NCBI GenBank assembly: GCA_035772785.1
Contig: JAOCPU010000016.1
Coordinates: 124,001-188,000 of the forward strand
Reading direction: 5' to 3'
DNA: 64,000 nt
DNA from: Phlebiopsis flavidoalba
Taxonomy: Eukaryota; Basidiomycota; Agaricomycetes; Polyporales; Phanerochaetaceae
The position numbers and the translations under genes are program-made. Of this stretch, positions 24,201 to 36,799 are shown one piece after another. Each line of letters starts with the position of its first letter. Position 1 is the stretch's first letter. The notes under the pieces were generated by a model. The model had not been told where the DNA came from, did no database searches, and was given only the letters and a program-made list of their open reading frames with translations.

Positions 24201-25229
24201 CAGTTTTGACATGGCCCGCTGCGGCTGCAGCTCAAGGGGTACATCATCCGCTGGGCGACGTACTCGCGCGGGGCGCGTTCAAGGAGGGCGTCTCGCTCAC
24301 CGTCGACGACTCGAGCTCAACCGCACTGGCAGAAGTACGCGTACGGCTGCAGCGAGCTGCTCTTCAAACCCCCCCTTCGCGCAGTGGTGGCGCAAGGGCC
24401 GATTTCGCACCAGATTCACCGCTTCATGTGGTCCAGCGCGCCGATTCATTACAAGATCTCGATGATGGCGTACATGTTCTCGTACTGTGTGTATACCCCC
24501 GCTGGATGTATTGGCTCCGACGACTGACGCAAGGGTTTTTTGTAGATGGTATTGCGGGCTCCATCACGATTGCGGTCGTCAACTACATCCTGCTGGGGTG
24601 GGAGTTCCCCGTCGACGGGTTCTACCTGCACAGTTTCGAGATCTGGCTCGCAACGACGGTCGTGTTCTTTGGCTCCGGCAACCTTGGTCTTCACGCTCCT
24701 CGAGTACCGTCTCGGCGAGAAGCCGCTCTTCTGGGGCCTGCTCGTGTCAACTTCCTCTGGATTCCCCTTCTTGTGAGTCACTTTCATGTACGCTGCGGGG
24801 ACATGCAACTGACGTCTACGCAGCTTCTTCTTCTTTGGCGGTCTTTCGATCCCGCTCAGCCAGGCCATCCTGCGCACCTGTTCTCGTACCAACATCACCT
24901 GGGGTCGGCGACGAAGAAGGAGGTCGAGCGCTCGCGAACTTTTTTTTTCAAGGAGATCCCCCAAGATCCTCAAGCGCTTCTGGTTCCCGCTCCCTCATGT
25001 CCGTCATCATCATCGGCGGGCATCATCGTCTGCTCGCTGCCGTTTGTGCCACACCGCATGGCGTATTGACGGTTCGGGATGGGCAGTCATCTTCCCCCTT
25101 GCGTAAGTGCACAATCCCAAGTATCAGTGTGTGCGAGAAAAACTGATGAATTCCTGCAGTCTCGTCGCCGCATGCCACATCCTCTTCCCCATCGTCCTCA
25201 ACCCCTGGTTGATGGTCTTCTCGTACTAA
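21243..25229 (+). CDS. Multi-pass family 2 glycosyltransferase (fungal GT2)
   Basis: Processive-type GT2 of the plasma membrane, transferring a sugar from a nucleotide-sugar to a growing polymer; the exact product is unknown. Seen: MSFLHHIFKQTQG start at 21243; IQILETMMDLPTADKEQSAA (exon 2); RVLIVWSDSIDGIIPTCRDF (exon 3, near 22215); a membrane helix FALCALIPLLFAVSLFFCLQ (near 22905); and ITIQMPVYKESLE (near 23085). Catalytic landmarks follow: VNDDGL (23264), ARPKH, KKASNMNYAL (23411), DSDTVVPEDC (23774), HES with DVMQVAHHYF (23860-23952), and HNAFMRW (24100). A lost-frame SED motif and ELNRWQKY, the QxxRW-like site, lie near 24190-24340. Hydrophobic C-terminal helices (24545-24860) and LNPWLMVFSY with its stop at 25227-25229 close it. 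It resembles the conserved fungal GT2 linked to hyphal growth on surfaces in Zymoseptoria and Fusarium (family knowledge). At least ten introns or indels; an alternative ATG lies at 21224. Confidence 0.9.
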
Positions 25230-28200
25230 GCGCGTGCGCCGTGCGACTATACCCCACCCCTGTATACCACCACCCTGGGCAATCCACGTGAGCGACCGTT
25301 TCGTGCTTTACACAGACAGTGCTTGGTCCGCTCGTCGCTGTGCCTCTCCCCGCTCTTTAGCTCCTGTACCCCACCACCCTTCCGGTCTCTCCCCGGTGTG
25401 CTACCGCCTGTTGTCGCCATACAATCCTAGAGTGTCCCAAGACTTTTTTGCTCGCATATCTGTAATCCACCGCCCCCCTTTTCTTGTTGCTACTGCTTCA
25501 CGGACTCTCGCATTCACGACTATCACACCAATGTTTCTGCTCTTTGTTTGCACGTTGTTCCGACGGACCTTCCCGTTTCCTGCCTGCGCTCGCACTCTTT
25601 GTTCCTCTGTCTCGGCATCGCCCCAGACAGACATCCCGCTCCAGCATAGCGTTACTTATAGTAGCATGTCATCGCAGTACATAGCAGCAGTCCCTGCCTA
25701 AAATCTTATCGTCGTGCCGTCCGCCAAATCACCGTCCGTCGACGGGCATGTTGCACCCGCGGCTTCGCCGTCTGATTACACTCGCCCCTTCCACACTGCG
25801 TCGCGCCGCAGCTCCCGGGCGCACCTCACGCTCGACCTTCTGGGCTGCGAGAGCCTGGGATCCCGGGTCTAGAGCGCGCCAGGCGTCGTACGACCTGGGT
25901 ATTTTCGCGGTGGACGAGGGAAACTCGACTCGGGAGTAGTCCCCTCGGCTGGGGATTTGGGTTCGCGGCGGATCAGGCCCCGCCTCATAGGCTCGGAACT
26001 TCCCAGCCGCGTTTCATTCAAACTCAGCCATGCCGAAGACGGCTTCGTAGAAGCGGCTGGGCGAGTCGGACGCAATCTTGTCGACCCCCTCGGGCGCCAA
26101 TTTTTTCACAGGCGGGCAGAATCCTAGAGTCTCAACCAAGTTGCTTTTGGGGGGCGCGTTTGGGCATACGGGTGTGCGCTTTAATTTTATTATTTTAGTG
26201 GGGGGTCAGCTCGCAGTTACATATGAATTACGCTGACGTGCTATCACTTTAAGAGTCGGACAAAGACGAAATGGACGTCGGTACAAACGTCTTTTGCAAG
26301 GGGTCACACCAAAACCGCGTCCGACTCCACCCAGCCGTTAGAGCGAGTTGGCACACGGTTCGCACTCCGACCAGCGCGCCACCATCAACCCAATAAAAAG
26401 GCGCACCGGGCGGCGCGGGTGCTTACGTGGCGTACCACGTGCATCACGAGCACAGGAAACGGCGGTTACGAGCCTACCCCGCTCCACCTGCATCGCCAGC
26501 TTCCCAGGATGCGCTGATTCGAGTGCGGGGTGCGCAAGGCACAACGCGCAGATGCGTGGCGTGCGCTGGCAGCTGCAAGATGTATCAACGCAACATGGGG
26601 TGCCAGGGGCCCAGAGGTTTTAGCATGGCCCGCTGTATTTTGCGCAATTGCCTGTGTGCGAAGGGTTGCGTGCTCTGCCGCAGCAACTGAAACGGTAGCA
26701 TGTGGATATGAACCCTAGAAGGCAGCGGCGAGGGCGCGGCGGGTCGCGGTGGCTGATGGGTCCCCAGCGGCACCAATCGGGCGAAGCGCATTCTTCCGGG
26801 GCATACAGCGAAGCCTGGGCGTTCGTATGAGGGATCACCCATGTTCATCCACGCGCGGGCACCCACGGCGAGCCAGCGCGGCAAGACTGTGTGGGGACCA
26901 TGCGATGTGAGCCGGTCCTGACGGAGGCGTTGACACGTGTGCGGGTGCCGTCCCACGGAGACAGATATTCGACGAAGGTGCAACGATCAGGGAAGGAATA
27001 TGACGCCCGGAACGTGAACCTTGTTGGGATGAGGGAAGTTGATAGACATCCTGGGGACAACGGCTCTAGTTCTATCTTGTGGAGTCGTTTCGTTGAGTAA
27101 CCACAGAACAAATGCAACGGCGATGGAGGTTCCGACAACAAAACAACCCCCCCCCCCCCTTCACTTACAGTGATGAAGAAAGATCGTGGTATGAAATCCA
27201 GAGCAGACGCTGCGGCTACCCCGACGGCACCTGTTGCCTGGAAGGGAAGATGACCGTGCTTGGGCACCCATTGACGCGACTGAGTCTCCCGCCGGGTACC
27301 AAGGAGCAGCTCATAACTTCTGCCATTGCGCGGACCTACGCTGCATGCCTACGCTTGCACCGATGATGTACCATACTGGATTATCTCACGTGGGCAGCGT
27401 ATGGATGCAACGAAGCAACGCAATGACACCAAATGAAGAAGCCCCTTTTGAGTCGGACCTTGACGACGCCATAAGCAATAATAGGGCATCCTGCGGGTCC
27501 GTAATGAACCAGAGTTTGCACGCACATAACGGGTTGTCGGTGTGGAACATGTGAATTGTAGGATGTTGATATTGATTCTAGAAAGCGAGCACGAGATGAC
27601 ATAGCCAACCGGCTCCGCTTTGTGGTCGTCTGATTCGCAGCAGCATGTCTACTGATAAGTCATACTTGGATGATTTCGAGTCTCAGTCATTTGCAAAGTC
27701 TGATGAGTTGAAAATGGGGAATCTTAAACTCACACATGAATGCACAAACGCACATTCGTAAGCGCCCAACCTATGTTCTACTCCGCGACGCGTACGACCT
27801 CGGACCCACCCGCAAGCCTGCGCAGCCCGTGCCCTTCTCGTGAAACGAACGTAACCATGCATGAAAGAAGTTACATTCGGCCGGTTTCTGGTATTCGAGA
27901 GCAAAGAACGCAGAGGTCTGACACGAGGGCATGGTGCTAAAATGCAGACCCTAGGAGACGTACGCTGCCCGCCAGCCTATGGTCCCTATACCGCGTGTTG
28001 TAGGGTGCTGAGTGGTACTATCTATCGGGACAACTTGTTGTAGGGCAAGCGGCCAACGACTCTTCTGGAGTAGCCAGTGGGGACTTTTGATAGCACTAAA
28101 ATTGTGCACCCCCCCAGTGCCATGCACTCAAGCGCTAGCGGCGGTTAGGGCTCCGGAAAAAGGTTCATGGCGTGGTTGGAAGGTGTGACCCGGATGCCGT

Positions 28201-30380
28201 TCCGCAGTCAAAAATGAAGATAGACTGTCAAGCATTATGAGCAAGATCAGAAATGCATCTCGCCGATGAGTTTCTTTCGGATGAGAAGAGATAACGGGCC
28301 GACTCAGAACCGATTGTTAGGCTCCGGTGGGCATTGTCGACAAGTTTCAGCTGCGCCGGTCGCGTAAACCGCGGTCTTGACCGGGAGATAGGTGGGCGAA
28401 GCCCGACGCGTCGCCAGCAACCCATCAAGCTATCGTTCAAACTGTATGTCCCGGCACTGGTGTTGAGTACGGGGCACCCGTGGAATCAGAACTACTACAT
28501 ACCGGTAGTCGCGCTCGAGCGACGCGTACTACTCAACCATAATCGCTGTTCTCCCATCCCTGTGAAAGCTGGCGTAGGTTTCGTGTGAGAGGTGGCGCGA
28601 CGGGAGATTGTGGCTATCGAGGCCTCGAGTAGTCTGGGAGTTTTGGCGGGTAACGACCGTCTTATTCAGGCTATAGTGGGCGCGAGGCGGAATGCGTCTA
28701 GACCCCTGTCTCGCCGATTTGTCAGACATTGGTAAGAATGAGGGGTTAGTGACGAGGTTGGCTCGGGTATGACGTACGACCTCCAGCCTTCTTCCAAAAT
28801 GGATGGATTCAGTCTCACGAAATGGTGTATTTAGTGAACGGACGCGTATTCACAAACTACAGATCGATGACTAGAAAGTCGGCCATAGGAAAAAACCGCT
28901 AACAACATTAGAATAGTTGTCGACTTCCAGCGCATGTTTGTCTGGACAAAATATACGCACGTAATCACCCCATCCACTTGCCGTACACAGGGACCGGCCT
29001 GATGAGAATGCGCTTATTAAATCACGCCCACATCTCATCTTCTCTGAGGGTGCTATGATGTGACTGAATCTAGCGCAGTATAAGTCAACCGCTCCGCCTA
29101 ATCTTAGGCTCGGTGAATATAAATCTCAAACAGGTAGTACTGTTGGAGCTTAGCGAATGATCATGGCAAATGATTATACCTGGTCAAGAAACCCGTGCCT
29201 GTAAAACGGCCATGTCAAGTCCTGGCCTACTCGCTTCGCACACTTGCAACCGATTGTTAACCTGATAAAAACCCAGCGGCTATATAGTCCGCGAGCGGGG
29301 CGAACACCTTTCGCAGTAGACCGCGCACGCCGAACCGACTAAGGTAACACTGAGCCCAGCCACAGATACCGAGCGCACGGACTACGACTAGGCTGGATTC
29401 TCAACACGGGGCTCCCTCCGTCCGTGCACCTAGCATACGCGGACTTACACCACTACCACAGGCGAATATTCACAATTAATTTCGTTCTATGCGTACTCGG
29501 ATAATAATCTTACCCGGCATTGTCCACAAACTTGTTCGTGGCGTGAATGAACACCAAGCTCTTCTGGTAATTACGCTATCGGATAATATGAGATTGACGG
29601 TGGTGCTTTCATTCCTTACACACAGAGGAAGTGGTGCTAACCTGTAAACAGGCTAGAATACACGAGGATGCTGGGTGAACTCGTGCTGGACAAAACGGAC
29701 TACGTCAACGAACGAGGTCGGATACGTTGGCCACGACGCGAAGTCGTTCTGCCAAACTTACTCTCCGTACCATGTTGGGATCCATCGCGAGGAAGGCGAC
29801 GCCTAACTTCGTGAGCATAGTGCAAGGACTGATTGATACCCGAAGGCGCATAAGCTATACCTCGCAATGCTACATGGAGCTCAGTCAGATATCTGCCCGT
29901 TTGCACCGGGCCATCCGCGAAAGGAAAATATGGTCTACTAATACCTACCGCCAATGCCTTTGGTCGGGACAATTTGCATGGGCCTTTCTAAAGTCCAGAT
30001 CAGCAACTTCTACACAGATACATTAGGTCCCCCGGTGAGCCCCATACCTCGCCTGCCCGTGGTTTCATCGTGTCTGACAAAGGTCAGGTATTCTGTCTCC
30101 CAGTAAAACGCGCACAAAGACCGTTTCCGCCGATCCTACGAGATCCGTCGCGCAGCTACCTACCGATCCAAGTGTAGCGACTCGACTATTTCATGCTAGA
30201 CTTAAGTTTTCCCCGGTGATGTGAGCCCTACGCCCGAATTGCCGCAGAGGCGGCGATATTCGAGTATCAGCATGCTTTCATAACTGACCTGTTATTGTAG
30301 CAATATTGAACACAAGCGAGGTGCAGCGGATGCAAACGGTCGCCTCAGCGTGTAGATTCAAACCATACGGTCCCACTGAT
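25230..30380. other. Five-kilobase stretch with almost no recognisable coding
   Basis: The 3' region of the GT2 gene is followed by short frames of no known family, for example 27234-27554 (+, MPGREDDRAWAPIDATESP) and 26845-27267 (-). A C-run of about 13 lies at 27147-27160. From 28730 to 29690 no frame of 60 codons exists on either strand, which argues against intact genes there. GC falls compared with 14-26 kb. One possible C-terminal exon is listed separately at 26014-26109. Confidence 0.45.
26014..26109 (-). CDS. Possible terminal exon or gene fragment
   Basis: A short protein-like frame on the minus strand, VKKLAPEGVDKIASDSP followed by SRFYEAVFGMAEFE and a stop at 26014-26016. Balanced composition and a natural C-terminus make it look coding, but no upstream exons were traced and the family is unrecognised. 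Confidence 0.3.
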   Translation of the reverse strand: MKKLAPEGVDKIASDSPSRFYEAVFGMAEFE

Positions 30381-30399
30381 CACAAATGAGTGCAGATAC

Positions 30400-30500
30400 G
30401 ATGGAGAGGTCGAGGCGGGCTTGCGCCTTGTACATTAACTAAACCGCGCCGCCCGCGGGAGGGTTGGTCTTTGTTCCCGACCTCACACTTCCCAAATCGA
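30400..30500 (+). promoter_or_regulatory. Diverged family promoter of zinc-finger copy F
   Basis: GCTTGCGCCTTGTACATTAA, then CCGCGCCGCCCGCGGGAGG, TTGGTCTTTGTTCCC and CCTCACACTTCCC. This parallels copy A (GGCGCCTGTTCCTATA, GTCGC repeats, TTGGCCTTTCTCC, CCTCTCACTTCC) with the GTCGC block degenerated. The inverted repeat was not found upstream. Confidence 0.45.
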
Positions 30501-30584
30501 TCATCCAGGCGTACTATCCTGAGCCCGCCAACCTCTCCAGTGTTTTGCTGTCTATCTGCTCCCTCCTTGCTAAACAACGAAACA

Positions 30585-32679
30585 ATGGCGCACGATGTGT
30601 CCGTCCATCGGTATGCCAATGCAAATGACAAACCTAGTCTGTCCATGTATCCCTGCGGTGTAGTCGTTGTGTCGCTTGTCATACCTTCAACACGCACTTA
30701 GTACCGACTTCCGATCGCGATGAAGAGCTGGTGACGAGTAAGCGACGAACGGCCTTGAGTCCACCACATCATGGGAGTATGCCCCTCCCCCCCCCAGACG
30801 TCACATATTGATTTATCCTTTCAAAGCATGTTCGACGTATACGAGTTCATTTGACACCAACATCCAACCCAGTCATCGTATTCCATGTCCCAACGTCAAT
30901 TCCTCGGTATACCGCCAACCTACTGCCTCAAACCTCACGAGACCTACCACCCCCAACGCGCCGTCCGGCGGCATCAAAGACGACGGGGCAACGGCCCTCA
31001 AGCCCCCGCCACACCCGAAAAGACTCAAACAGCAGCGGTGCTTCTTCCAGCGAGTTGGCTACGCTCTCCGTCCTCCCGCAGTCCCGGAGAGAACTGGCAA
31101 GATCAAGAGTATTTCCTGAACATCGTGAAACGGAATACGAGTCGTGGTTCCCGGATTCCGACATCTACTTTGAAAAAATTCTGAAGGGCCAACGAGACGC
31201 AGGGTGGATATAGCGGATCTAACGTTCAGTAATTGTTCTGGTGTAGTCTTCCGTCGCCGCTCAAAGAAAGGTCTACCTCTGCGTCTCTAATCCTCAGCCC
31301 CAGAACCGCGGCGAGCCCGTCGCCCACCGTGAGACATGCAGCGGAGCGCACCGGCTGAGTCCGCAGAGGAGGCATAGATCCCCATGCCGGCGACAAGTCG
31401 TCCTCTGCTAACGTCGCAGGACTGAGGCTTGGGTCGCCGACTCGGGAGACAGCCTCGTCCAGAAAAATAAAAGCGTGTACTCCCAGGTGCGGCGCCCAGA
31501 CCCGTGAAGAGGGCAAACCGTTTGCGCCTCGCACGCGCGGCTGTCGCTAAGAACGCCGTGACTTCCCAGTCGACTACCTCTAGTGGTGGCTGCCTCCCTC
31601 CTGCTACGAAGTCTGGCCGCGTTGTCCACACAGCTGGCGCTACAAAGCCCGCCCGTACTTCTCCCAAGACTACTCCTGCCGCTGCACCCACATCGACCCA
31701 GCCCAAATGTCGCACGCACCACACGGCAAACCCGTGCTAATCGCCGTGCGCCGCGAGCGGCCCGGCTACTGCTACCTCAGCTCATACCCCGAGCGCGGTT
31801 GAGCCTGTTGCCCCCCGACCTGTTCGTAAGGCTCGTGAGGCTGGTGCTAGTCCCCGCGTCGCCTCCTCCAAGGACACTACCGTGTCAACCAAAACTACAG
31901 TCCCAACCAAAACCACGGCCCCAACCAAAGCCGCTGCTCCTACTAATGCCGCTGCCAGTAACAGAACACGTCGAGCGCGCGGTCCACCCGCTATTCCAAC
32001 TAATACCCCAACAACTCCCACTGTTCTCTCCCATTGCTGCTAACCGACGATGATGAGCTAAGCCTCGCGTCATAAAGGACGCCACGACACGCATCCACTA
32101 CATCCTCTGCCTTCTTAACTGTGACAAATATCACCCAGCGGGCCGAGAAGAGAGGCTGACGACCCACGTTCAGGGTGTACCCACAATAACTGGTGGTCGG
32201 CGTTCGTGAAGAAGGCAACAATGAAATGCCCTTTTTTGTAACGAGACCAGCGACCCGGAGGAGGGGAAATTCAATCAGGACAACTACCACCAGACAAGCA
32301 CTTCGCCCGGCGCCATGTGAACTCACCAGACCCGTGAGTACCAGCCATACCCGTGTCTTACGTCGAAGAATGCACGAGGGGGTACAAGTCCACAAGTACG
32401 CATTATCGAGGCATAAACGACAATGACCACAAGCCCGCCAAAAAGCCAAAGGCTAAAGCCCCCGCCGCCCAAGAAAACGTGCAAAACCCAGCCGCGCAAG
32501 AAAGTACTGAAGCCGGCAGCTTCGCCGGAAAAGAAACTGAAGCGCAGGCACGGTGATGAGGACGACGATGAGGACGACGAGAACGCGGGCGATCGTCCAC
32601 CACCTTCGAAGCGGAGCCGGAGTCGCTCGGCTCGGCTATTCTTCGATCGGTCAACGACTCAGACCTCATGGAAGTATAA
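30585..32679 (+). CDS. C2H2 zinc-finger family protein, copy F
   Basis: The start at 30585 gives a mini exon MAHDVSVHR ending at an intron that opens GTATGCCAATG, like copies B and C. A charged segment near 31080-31190 (FPEHRETEYESWFPDSDIYF) resembles the N-terminal part of copy B. A Thr/Pro/Lys/Ala-rich middle follows (31500-32030, with KTTVPTKTTAPTKAAAPT). Fingers: TRIHYILCLLNCDKYH (near 32090-32130), MKCPFF (32221), a frame-broken NYHKHFARRH (near 32280-32320), and CP..CTRGYKS.STLSRHKRQ (32350-32425). The tail is KKLKRRHGDEDDDEDDENAG, PPSKRSRSRSARLF, then SVNDSDLMEV with its stop at 32677-32679, homologous to copy C. Frame breaks as elsewhere. Function unknown. Confidence 0.65.
31870..31955 (+). 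repeat. Short coding tandem repeat in copy F
   Basis: About four diverged 18-bp units of the type GTCCCAACCAAAACCACG, encoding (V/A)PTKTT-like hexapeptides. It lies in the disordered middle of zinc-finger copy F. Confidence 0.75.
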
Positions 32680-32689
32680 TGTGGATCAA

Positions 32690-34740
32690 TACTGTTGTAT
32701 CGGTGCTGTATCATCACCTTGTAAATGTATCGCTAACGTACGTATGTCAACTTTGCTGTATACACGATCTAGCATTGTAGAACACGATTGGGATTTTATC
32801 TGTCCGTACTTTTAGTCTTGTCTCCGTTATATATCAATTTTACTGTTTGGAACTCACATAGTAACTCAATGAACCTCCGATCTCTGGTAGTATGCTCGTC
32901 TCTCGCTGCCCATCGAACATGAACATAGCAGCCAGTGCTTGTCATTATGCTTTCATGATAGCACTGAGCACCGAACAACCCTTAGATAGTTCGATAGGCC
33001 GTAAACCCGGCCAACGTACAAAATACACATAGCGAACGATGCCAAATCATTGATACTCATCATCTCTCGTGAAATAGTGAGACTATAAGCTAGTGATAGG
33101 TCCGAATATCGCTGCTGGAGGATGGTAGAGACGCAGGAGAAGTGGGATGAGTGGTAATATCGCTAGTGCGTGCAATCTAGAGAGTGTCTTCGGTTACTGA
33201 AGAGTACTCCTATGTGTGCAGTGGGTACTGGTTAGCTCGAACAGCAAAAGGGTATATTGGCACGACTCGGACGACGAAATAGCGCGTCGATAGGGTCCAT
33301 GTATGTAACTCGTTTAGCTTTTGTTAAAGTGAGGGAGAACAGGGGATACCACGGGGTGGAGACCTTTCATTCGAATGTTTAACGCCCGAACATCTTATCA
33401 AGCACACTTCGGATGAGTGTTGTGGTGTAGAGTCCCCGAAAGACTTTATGCGAAGTGATAGTTAGAGCCAAAGATGACTGACCAGCGCGCGTAAGAGGCT
33501 CGATCGGGCAATCGGCGGCGGGCCGACGCTTGCCGAATCAGTCACTGGGCGTTGTGGCACTCGGCCTAAATCGGTATCATCCGTTTCGAGTCCCGAGGGA
33601 CGCTTTGCAACCTCCATTATACTCCTCCTTTTGAAGCGAATACAGGTATACAAGGCCTCTGTGACTTTACAGTCGCTGCTTCCTGCGGAGGCTTACACTC
33701 CTGGCTGACGGAGACTTCTTGCGCGCCGCGAGACCGCGGATTCGTGGCAGGCGATGTACCCCTAAAGTTTATCATTCTGTCAGCCTGATCAGTTGTGAGT
33801 TTGGTTTGGGGAGGCGACTCACCTGAACTACTCGTGGTAGATGACCTGATACCTTCGTGGTATGTGATGTAGTCAGCAAATATCGGGAATACCAACCCGT
33901 CATGCGCTCCAGACCAGTTACTTGGAAGACTTGTAATCTCAGCACCTCGTCTAGAACTCACGTGCTATCGATGAAGTCTCTCGTAGAGCGTCGGTCTGAC
34001 TGGCTGTAGAACTTAATGGTCAATCATTCCGTCAACTCCCACAAAATTTTCTCAAGATCCCTATGGCATGCTACGCAGAGCTGAGGATTGTCTCGCTGCA
34101 TGGTGAAGAGCTGCAAAAAGCTATGGTAAGTTACTTCCGCCCTACATTCCCACATCATATACGATACTCACCCTATTCCAGCTACAACATGCGACAGTGC
34201 ATGAACAGACATGCACCGTGCTTATGTACGCGGCGAGCTACGCAGATAACAACCATCGACGTCGCAAATCCGATCTCAAAGCTAACGAGTCTTCCGCCGT
34301 CCGTATCCGATATTTATCTCGAAAGTGCGAGGATGATGTCTTGCAGTCGATGAAACTTAAGCGGGCTTGTGCTTGGCGTGTCTGGACTCCGGAGCATTCC
34401 CAAGGTCAAGCTCAACGTAAAGGCTTGATGCCTTACTGGTTAGTAAGTAACACCCCGTGGGTTTAGGATCGGCAACTTACACACTTAGTTTGGCGAGTCT
34501 TGCTGTGCATCACGCCCAATGACCCTACCCTTCTCGCGCACATTTATGCAGGCGCTGCATTGAAGGTATGCCCTGCTATTGCTGAATACATCGTTGAGGT
34601 CAATGAGTCGGCGAACACATCAACCGTCGAGGCTCGAGATGGACGGTGCGTGCCCTAGCCGAACTACAATATTATTTTAGCGGTAGCGCTGACAGACACG
34701 TTTTTAGCAAGGAACGCAGGCCTTAAGGATGAACGACCTG
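32690..34740. other. Spacer between zinc-finger copies F and D
   Basis: No recognised gene. Frames 34063-34353 and 34197-34466 (+) overlap; the second reads MHEQTCTVLMYAASYADNNH and looks protein-like with a possible intron before it (GTAAGT near 34126), but I do not know the family. From 32980 to 33460 nothing of note. Confidence 0.35.
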
Positions 34741-34744
34741 ATAG

Positions 34745-34885
34745 CGCTTCAGTGACATGCGAACATTGATTGTTTGTACGCGGTGTGTTTGCGCACATCA
34801 AACGCAACATGGAGGTCGGGCTGGGCGCTTGTATATAAGTCGCGTCGCGTCGCGTACAGCTTACAGTCCTTTCTCCCACTTCACA
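34745..34885 (+). promoter_or_regulatory. Family promoter of zinc-finger copy D, with TATA box
   Basis: AGCGCTTCAGTGACATG, half of the inverted repeat (GAACATTGATTGTTTGTAC, 34761-34779), GGGCGCTTGTATATAAGTCG (TATA at 34832-34838), a run of GTCGC units (34839-34855), then CCTTTCTCCC. Same modules as copies A-C but in the opposite orientation in the window. Confidence 0.7.
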
Positions 34886-34958
34886 CATCCAAACATCTCA
34901 TTTTACTTCGCGCAGCTCTATAACTCTTCTCATATTCCCTTCACCCTACACAACATAT

Positions 34959-36791
34959 ATGAAGGTACCCTTAGCTACAATCGCCGGTGGAATGGCAGCC
35001 TGGTAGTTTATCGTTGCTCCATCATGGTTGTGGCCTCTAACAGAATGAAAGCGACGTCACCTTAACGGGGGAAATGCTGGCTATACGCCCCATCCCTTCT
35101 AAGGCTAGTCTCGCGCCTGGTCCTGTAGTTGTTACAGACGATGGCAAGTCAATCCCATTCGATCTCCTGAGTGAACAATTATACGCCTCCCGTCGTTCCT
35201 CTCCTTGGAGAAAGAGCTTGCAATGTAACAATATCCAAGGATGAAGAAAATTTACTCGTCAAGACCCGTGTCGAACACGAGCGCGAACTGGGCAACTATA
35301 TCAAGGCCATCCTCACAAGCCCCCGAGCCCTCAACTCCCAAGGATGCACTAACTAAACCCGCCGAATGACGGTGCATCTGACATACTGAACGAAGACGCC
35401 CCTCTTTCCCATGTTAAAGATCACATCGCGAAGTCTTCCACCGACGAGGCACCTGTAGTCAACGCGAAGCCTAGTAAAAGCTCCAGCCCGACAACGACGC
35501 TGTCGTCGTCTCCTCGGTACCGACGAGGTCAAAAAGCTCAAACATTCAACCAAATTCTTCTTCTGCCTCTGAACCCCGCTATCCGGTAACGAAACTCGCC
35601 AGAGCCGTGACGGGCGCAATACTCGTGCTAGCCGTGATACTCTTGGAGGTCGCGGTTCTCGCGGTGGGCAGCGGCACGAGCGGAGAAAGCTTCGACGCCC
35701 ATGTTCACGTTTTTTTGTTTTCTCAGTCGCTAACCCCCACGATGAGCAGCGAAGCTCCATCAAGTTCGTGGAGGCCGTGGGAGCCGTCGGGGGGTCGTGG
35801 AGAGGTCGCGGGGGGACGTGGGGGCCGTGGTACTCGCCGTAGACTCATATGCTACCCCCAGCTAATTCCCTGTTCCCGCCCCGACCACCACTCCTTCTGG
35901 CCATTCCATCCCGGCTGCTTCTACTCCTGGTGTTACTCTGTGCCGACTACCGCCACGCGTGCCGCCACGCGCGCTGCCTCCCGCCCCTCTCACTGTTGCT
36001 CCTGTTTGCTCAAATCCCTAGGTCCTCCTCACGCGCAGCAGGTAAGACTCGCGTGGCCCCCAGTACTCACAAACCTCATGCAGGTCCTTCCACTGTTGGC
36101 CCAGATGCCATTCCTGCTCCTCCTGTTCCCATCGGTCGTGATCGCCTCATCATGGCCGTGTCGTACTTGGCGACGCTCCTACGGGCACCACTGCTTCTTC
36201 CTCTGATACTACCGCTCCGGTCATTGTACCTTCCGGGAACGCTAAGGCTGGACGGTCTACCAAGGCCCGCTGTATCTGGTTTATGGTTGCTACTCCTACG
36301 ATGATTCTTTGCCCGCTTGAAAGCCCCAGTTGTGGTGTAACACTACCGCTGGCGTGGCAACAGGCATCACCCCACCCACACTTCCGGGCATCGCACAAGG
36401 ACTGGGTGTCGAAGATCATGGAGAAAGAAGGATGAAAAAATGCAATGGTCCGCTAGTGCACAGCGATGCCCCATGCTCCCCGGTAGCTTTGCCCGACATT
36501 TCGCGGAGCTCCATGTCAAGGAAGAGGGGGCGCAAACAGGCTCATTCAGATGTGACGTTGCAGGGTGTACCGAGATTTTCAAAACCAGGCGCGCACACAG
36601 CAAAAGGCACTTGCGCAAAAACGGACACTGACCAATGCTCGGGAAAACTCCGGATGAGGAGGACGACTCCGAAACGGACTCGGAGCAAACCATAACTCAT
36701 GAGATTCCTCCGGTGGCATGAACGGGATGAAGATGGCGATGAGAGCGAGCAAGGTGACGTATTGCAGGCGAAACGTGGTTGGTCTGAATAG
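34959..36791 (+). CDS. C2H2 zinc-finger family protein, copy D
   Basis: The start at 34959 follows the family promoter by about 100 bases and has an intron donor almost at once (GAAGGTACCC). The N-terminal part contains IPSKASLAPGPVVVTDDGKS (near 35090) and EHERELGNYIKAIL (near 35276-35316). A Gly/Arg-rich GGRGEVAGGRGGRG segment lies near 35790, then Ala/Thr/Pro-rich low complexity. Fingers: CPLESPSCG (near 36310), a frame-broken HFRASHKDW (near 36380), CPMLPGSFARHFAELH (36468-36515), and FRCDVAGCTEIFKTRRAHSK...H (36543-36610), the clearest classical C2H2 unit. The tail is acidic (DEEDDSETDSEQ) and, after a 1-base break, ERDEDGDESEQGD...AKRGWSE with its stop at 36789-36791. Nuclear DNA- or RNA-binding role inferred. 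Confidence 0.68.
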
Positions 36792-36799
36792 ACTGATCA

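Noticed and set aside
21243..25229. Chitin synthase as the identity of the 21-25 kb gene
   Set aside because: The DSDT/ARPKH/KKASNMNYAL landmarks and the ELNRWQKY site fit the separate fungal GT2 family; the chitin-synthase QRRRW and EDR motifs are not seen.
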